Shown piece by piece: positions 58,401 through 64,000 of a stretch of DNA of 64,000 nucleotides. This DNA comes from Sipunculus nudus (lineage: Eukaryota; Annelida; Sipuncula; Golfingiida; Sipunculidae): contig CM049308.1 of NCBI GenBank assembly GCA_026874595.1, positions 271,001 through 335,000 on the forward strand, read 5' to 3'. The notes beneath the pieces were generated by a model that saw nothing but the letters and a program-made list of their open reading frames with translations, was not told the DNA's origin and did not search any database. Each line of letters opens with the position of its first letter. Position 1 is the stretch's first letter. The position numbers were made by a program, and so were the translations under genes.

Positions 58401-58565
58401 ACTGTATGCCGAATTTTTAGATTCGTAGGTCCAACGGTGTCGAAACGTGCCAGTCTTACGGACGGACATCCAGACGGACAGACGTACGGCATGACAGACG
58501 GACGGACGACGGACAATGGACCACGACTATAGCTCAGATGACTTATAATCAGCTGAGCTAAAAAT
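55461..58565 (+). mobile_element. Family C element, both ends present (C5)
   Basis: 5' ACAAGGTACCCATGGGTCAC then GCGCTCAGCTGA, with a 3' hairpin tail ATCAGCTGAGCTAAAAA. The body from about 56090 matches 5570-7380. The microsatellite is at about 58458-58512. 55185-55460 before it is unassigned. Confidence 0.75.
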
Positions 58566-58921
58566 ACAGGTGGTGCCACCACATTTCAGGAACTGACAAA
58601 ACTAGTCATGGTCAATATTCAAGGCAAGATTCATGACAAACCATGCATTAATTATCAAGATATTGGAGGTTTTGTATCAAATTTCTTACCATTCTGGGGG
58701 GTACTTTCAAGCCCGGTAGTTTAAAGGATATAGTTCGCAGTGACCTAATTTCAGGTTTCAAAGGAGATTTTTTATTGATCTCCCTGTATTATCACTTAGA
58801 AGTTTCTAGGACCAGCTGTTACGATTTGTGGCCTGCTAATGGACGGCCGGACATCCGTATGGACAACAGACAAAGCGCCATTCCTATACCTCAGTTGACT
58901 TACAGTCAGCTGAGCTAAAAA
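58566..58921 (+). mobile_element. Single family E core unit with 3' end
   Basis: It opens with CAGGTGGTGCCACCA and closes with GTCAGCTGAGCTAAAAA. It abuts the resumed B4 sequence ('attgtagctggcaccaccag'). Confidence 0.7.
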
Positions 58922-60710
58922 TGATTGTAGCTGGCACCACCAGTCTTGTATACAGCAAAGCTATTCGATAGGTATAAATATGCCCAATTTCAGGATGATA
59001 TATCAAATTCCTCTATAGAAATAAGCAGGCACAAAAGTCACACACTGTGCAAAAGTCATTGTAGGTGGTGACACCTGTCTTGTGAACGAGGAAACCCATC
59101 AAAGATGCAAAGACAGGTCAAAATATCAGGCCAATACATCAAATTTACCTTAGGTCTGATGCATGGGGCTGACCACGCTTAGGTGAGAAAGGCAGTTGCC
59201 CCGAGTGAACTGTGACAAATTTGCTGGCTCAGGCTACTGCACTGAGTGAACTCATGACCTGCACCTGGCTAGACTGCGTGAACTTTTGACCTGTACCTGG
59301 CTGCACTGAGTGAACTCTTGACCTGTTGCCTAATCTGATACAGTTGGCAGTCTGCCAAAGCTATAAATAGATTGGCTCCACATGCAGCCCTGAGAGGCTA
59401 GACACCCATGAGGTGATCACATGGTGCCCATGAGGTGTTCACATGTCACCCATGAGGGGATCACATGCCTTGTGCTTGGCTGCACTGACTGAACTCTTGA
59501 CCTATATCTGGCTGCACTGAATGAACTCTTGATCTGTTGCCAAATCTGAAATAGTTGGCAGTTTTTTAACCTATTTAAATATACAGACAATCTTAGCCTG
59601 TTAGCAAATCTGTTTACACATACTGAAAGACTTTGGCTGAAATGCATCTTTTCAAGCTGACATATTCATAAACTTTTTATCAAAATATCTAGAATAATAA
59701 AAGATGCAGTTCCTTCATAAAAAAGCTGAATCCCACAACATTTGATATGTGACAGATTATTTCATAAAATCTGGGGATGGTAGTTCCTGCTATTCTGAGA
59801 AATTATGGGTTAATGTACAGATGACCAATGACCCCCGTACAAAAAAAGGTCAATGCAGGTTGGCCACCAATACCTGAATTTCATATATGGCTCATGTGAC
59901 CAACACTGGCAGAAAATTTGGTGGTGATAGCTCCAGCCATTTCTGAGATTGTCATTTTAGTATGCTTTTTTGGACAGATGACCAGGTTCATATTCCTGTA
60001 ATTCACCGAACTTGAACCATTTGAACAATCTTGAGAGAGATGGTATAAAAGATTATTTCTGTGAAATATTGAAGAAATTGGCTTGACTGTTTTGGAGGAG
60101 AAGATTTTTAAAAGTTTTTTAGCTTTTTATCTATAAAATCTGAAAATTAAATCAGATTTTTTCAGATGGCTAATTTTATGCATTAAATTTCATGATGCTA
60201 ACTCCAGTTGTTTTCAAATAGTATGGGTTAACGTATACCTGTGATTGTAAACATTGCCTGGCATGAGGAATATCTAAAATCATAAATCTACATTTTTTAA
60301 AAGTTTATAAAAAACATTCTTGTCAATATTAAACAAAGATAACCTATATCTAAATGTCTGGAGGCATGAAGTAACGGATGCTGATAAACTGGTTCCAGGC
60401 TAGATGCATCTGCTTCACACAGCTAACATATATGGTAAAATGACTCAATTCAATCTTTACTATTCAGCCAAAATTCATTCTTCGGAACCATAAAAGACAA
60501 TTATTTTAAGAATTATTCAGGAGATAGATTATTCTTGTAAAATATTAAACAAATTGGCCTCAGTAGGGTCAGTCAAAAAAAAATTTACAGGTTTATAACT
60601 CATATGGGAAAATACAGCAAAATGGCTAAGTTAAGCTTCTCATAACTCAGCCAAAAATCACTGAACCAAAACCATTTGAACAAACTTGAATTATCAACAT
60701 CTAAGGATAA

Positions 60711-62296
60711 CTAGAATACGGGTAGTCGACAAGCGACTACTTGTATCCGCCTAAATCAGAGTGGAACGGGTGAAGTGTTGCATATTAGCATGGATATTTT
60801 ATCCCATGGCAGACAAACAGATGGGAGCTGTGCAAACATGGCTGCAGGTGGCGCCACCAGTTTTGCGTATGATAAAGAGCTATGTGAGATTTATACACAT
60901 GCAAAATTTTGGCCCAATCAGTCAAACGGTTCCCTAGATATGAGCTTGGATGTCTGCAGCGTAAACTTGATTGTAGGTGGCGCCACCTGTCATAAAATCA
61001 GAAAAGCTATCCAGGATGTATAAGCATGCCGAATATCAGGTGAATTAGTCAAACCACTGCAGAAATATGAGTGATTTTAACCCAAGGCAGACAAACAGAT
61101 GGACACTGTGCAAACATGGTTGCAGGTGGTGCCACCATTTTCGGTGTATGTTATAAAGCTCTCCAAGGGCTACATTTGTGCAAAAAAATTTTCCTGATCG
61201 TTCAAACGGTTCCTGAGATATGAGCTTGGATGTCTGCAGCGTAAACGTGAATGTACGTGGCGCCACCTGTCATAAAATCAGAAAAGCTATCCAGGATGTA
61301 TACGCATGCCAAATTTCAGGTGAATTAGTCAAGTCACTGCAGAGATATGAGTGATTTTAACCCAAGGCAGACAAACAGATGGACACTGTGCAAACATGGT
61401 TGCAGGTAGTGCCACCATTTTTGGTGTATGTTATAAAGCTCTCCAAGGGCTACATTTGTGCAAAAGAATTTTCCTGATCGGTCAAACGGTTCCCGAGATA
61501 TGACTTTTGATGTCTGCAGCGTAAACTTGAATGTAGGTGGCGCCACCTGTCATAAAATCAGAAAAGCTATCCAGGATGTATACGCATGCCCAATTTCAGG
61601 TGAATTAGTCAAGTCACTGCAGAGATATGAGTGATTTTAACCAAAGGCAGACGAACAGATGGACACTGTGCAAACATGGTTGCAGGTGGCGCCACCATTT
61701 TTGGTGTATGTTATAAAGCTCTCCAAGGGCTACATTTGTGCAAAAGAATTTTCCTGATCGGTCAAACGGTTCCCGAGATATGAGCTTGGATGTCTGCAGC
61801 GTAAACGTGAATGTAGGTGGCGCCACCTGTCATAAAATCAGAAAAGCTATCCAGGATGTATACGCATGCCCAATTTCAGGTGAATTAGTCAAGTCACTGC
61901 AGAGATATGAGTGATTTTAACCAAAGGCAGACGAACAGATGGACACTGTGCAAACATGGTTGCAGGTGGCGCCACCATTTTTGGTGTATGTTATAAAGCT
62001 CTCCGAGGGCTACATTTGTGCAAAAAAATTTTCCTGATCGGTCAAACGGTTCCCGAGATATGTGGGTTTATGTGTGGAAACAGACGCACAAACGGACGCA
62101 GAGCGCAAAGGAAAGGTCAGAGGTCAAAACAAAATCGGGGCACAGCAGTTCACATGTGACCCGAACATAATCCCGGGTTTCGGTAAATTCCGCCCAGCGG
62201 TTACGGAGGAGTTCTCCGGACACCTACGCGGCGGCGGCGGCGGCGGCGGCCAGCTGAAAACATAGTATCCGCAAAACTCTGTTTTGGCGGATACAA
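60711..62296 (+). mobile_element. Family D element nested in B4, complete (D3)
   Basis: It starts CTAGAATACGGGTAGTCG with a GTAGTCG/CGACTAC hairpin. TTGTATCCGCC at 60741-60751 is the exact inverse of GGCGGATACAA at 62286-62296. The terminal hairpin spans 62265-62294. Core units of about 280 bp recur from about 60970 to 62100 with GGTGGCGCCACC at 60977, 61536, 61686, 61817 and 61966. A GGC repeat lies at 62230-62250. The flanks are plain B sequence. Confidence 0.88.
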
Positions 62297-63065
62297 TTAA
62301 TGTGTGAGATTTAAGAATTTGGCCCAGTGGTTTTTGAGAAGAAGATCTTTGTAGCCACTGAGCTAAAATGGGCTGTTATGGCATATGACTAAATTCAGCT
62401 TCCCATAACTAAGCCAAAAGTCACGGAACTGAGACCATTTGAATAAAATTCAGAAAGCACTACCCTAGGATCATTTCTGTGCGATATTAAACAATTTTGC
62501 CGTATGGTTTCAGAGAAGAAGTTTTTGTAGCTGTCAGTATGATATGGGCACTGATGACCCCCGTACAAAAAAAGGCTGAACAGGTGGCACCACCAATACC
62601 ACAATTTCAGATATGACTCATGTGACCAACATTGGCATAAAATTTGGTGATGATAGCTCCAGCCTTTTCTAAGATTGTAATTTTAGTATGCTTTTTCGGA
62701 AAGATGACTAAATTCAAATAGCTGTAACTCGGCCAAAAATCACCGAACTCAAACCATTCGAACAAACTTGAGAGAGATTGTTCCAGGGATCATTTCTGTG
62801 AAATATTGGACAATTTGGCTGAACAGTTTCGGAGTAGAAGATTTTCAAAGCTTTTTTAAGCTTTATCCCTATAAAATCTAAGAAAATGCAGTTTGCCAAA
62901 AAATAAGCAAAATCTGATAGATTTTTTTAGATGACTAATTTTTTGCATAAAATTTTGTGATGCTAACTCTTGCCATTTTAATAGTATAGGTTAATGTACA
63001 GGCGACGGACGACCGCCAACAGCCGACGCCACTCCATCACATAAGCTCACAGGTTCGCTAAAAAT

Positions 63066-63467
63066 GATTTCTGCTGGTGGGCCGCAATAGCAGCCATGTT
63101 TAATCTCGCCAAACGGTCACGATCGAAGCATGAAAATAGGTAAAATATACAAACAGGTTCTCTTTTTGGGATTAAATTTTACATTTGAATTCTTTCACAC
63201 TAAGAATAGACCTATTCCAAGTGTTTATGTAGATATGGGTCTGCGTTTTTACATAAAAAGAGTGTATTAACACATCGCCTTCTATGAAATCTGGCACCCA
63301 TTAATAAAAATAGTCCACAAAAGGGGGATTATGAACTAATCATTAACATTGTCCAGGTCTAATTGGTCGAAAGTTTTAGAGGAATAATCATGTTTTGAAG
63401 TATACTGTTCAGTAAAAATGACCTAAGTATCATATGGAGGTATAATGATTGACGCGGTAGTCATAGA
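63066..63467. other. Single-copy-looking sequence between B4 and an inverted E element
   Basis: Not repeated elsewhere in the window as far as I can see. Its left end is richer in CpG than its surroundings and contains a short plus-strand frame from an ATG at 63097 to a possible donor at 63140. I do not assign a gene. Confidence 0.4.
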
Positions 63468-64000
63468 TTTTTTAGCTCAACTGACTGAAAGTCATCTGAG
63501 CGTTAGTGATCAGTCTTTGTCTGTCGTCCGTCCATCTGTCCGTTAACCATGCACAAATCGTAAACACTAGACCTAGAATCTTGTAACATGACTTTCAGGG
63601 AGGACCATGAAAAATCTCCTTGGAAAGCTGAAATTAAGTCTCTGTTACCCATATCCTTCGAGCTATGGGACACTTAAATACCCCCCAGAAAAATTTAAAA
63701 TTTGATAAAAAATTCCAGTATCTGAATAACTAATGCATTGATCACCATGATTCTTTGCATGCTTATTGATCATGATTTTTTTCTCTCTATTTTTGAGACC
63801 TTCAAAGATGTGGTCATCTGTTAACAGGACACAAATCATAACCATTGGATCTGGAAACTTCTAATTTGACATCCAGGGAGGTCTATGAAAAATCTCCATG
63901 GAAACTTGAAATTAGGTCTCTGTTAAACATGTCCTCCAATATATTTTTTTCCGTAAAAAACAGGTTGATGCAGATAGCGCCACAAAAACTGCAATTTCAA
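63468..64000 (-). mobile_element. Family E element, minus strand, cut by the window end
   Basis: It begins with the E 3' end in inverted form (TTTTTTAGCTCAACTGACTG), followed by the microsatellite and E core in reverse. It is the only clearly inverted copy of this class in the window. Confidence 0.75.

Larger units (their letters stand above)
51175..63065 (+). mobile_element. Family B element split by nested insertions (B4)
   Basis: The 5' ACAAGGCCTACAGGCCT end is at 51175 and the 3' CACAGGTTCGC at 63048-63058. B sequence occupies 51175-51354, 58922-60710 and 62297-63065. The intervening parts are other elements. Comparison with B3 shows the text is continuous across both interruptions. 59404-59469 holds three copies of the 22-bp minisatellite. 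Confidence 0.82.

Overview
This is AT-rich animal nuclear DNA, probably from a bivalve mollusc. That assignment is an inference: most of the window is made of interspersed elements with tandem core repeats, ACGG-type microsatellites and 3' hairpins, an organisation known from 'pearl'-type, Helentron-associated elements of bivalves. I found no bacterial gene, rRNA, tRNA or CRISPR array.

Host gene. Four short exons on the minus strand (44056-44169, 24481-24603, 23727-23751, 8933-9034) join in compatible phases (0, 0, 0, then 1 into the last) with good splice sites. They read as a continuous piece of mitochondrial leucyl-tRNA synthetase (LARS2), from the HWIG motif into the CP1 editing domain. 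Earlier exons should lie beyond position 64000 and later ones to the left of position 1. Nearly everything else between 8933 and 44169 is intron; the introns are 14.7 kb, 0.7 kb and 19.5 kb.

Retroelement. Positions 11467-22344, inside the 14.7-kb intron and in the same orientation as LARS2, hold a complete Ty3/Gypsy LTR element. It has two 919-bp LTRs with four differences, a 4-bp target duplication, a primer-binding site, gag, an uninterrupted pol (protease, RT, RNase H, integrase, C-terminal chromodomain-like segment) and an errantivirus/baculovirus-F-like envelope gene. The frame changes once inside the second gag zinc knuckle and once in env, and an in-frame UAG lies before pol.

Non-autonomous elements. 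At least seven related families (called A, B, C, D, E, F and H here, plus a partial G) fill the rest. Those with intact ends share one plan: a 5' end ACTAGA or ACAAGG, a short 5' hairpin or palindrome, a 9-14-nt subterminal sequence repeated inverted in a hairpin at the 3' end, tandem core units, a GGAC microsatellite, and usually CTAAAAA at the end. Several families carry the 12-bp palindrome GGTGGCGCCACC at the start of core units. One insertion can be read against an empty site and shows no target duplication. Elements are deeply nested: E and C in B4 (51175-63065), D in E, D in B, and Gypsy in H. A 3.4-kb composite is tandemly duplicated at 35243-42091.

Satellites. An 85-bp array (22446-23726, about 15 copies) begins exactly at the 5' splice site after the 25-nt LARS2 exon and repeats that donor sequence. 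A 29-bp array (32791-33138) has 12 apparently identical copies.
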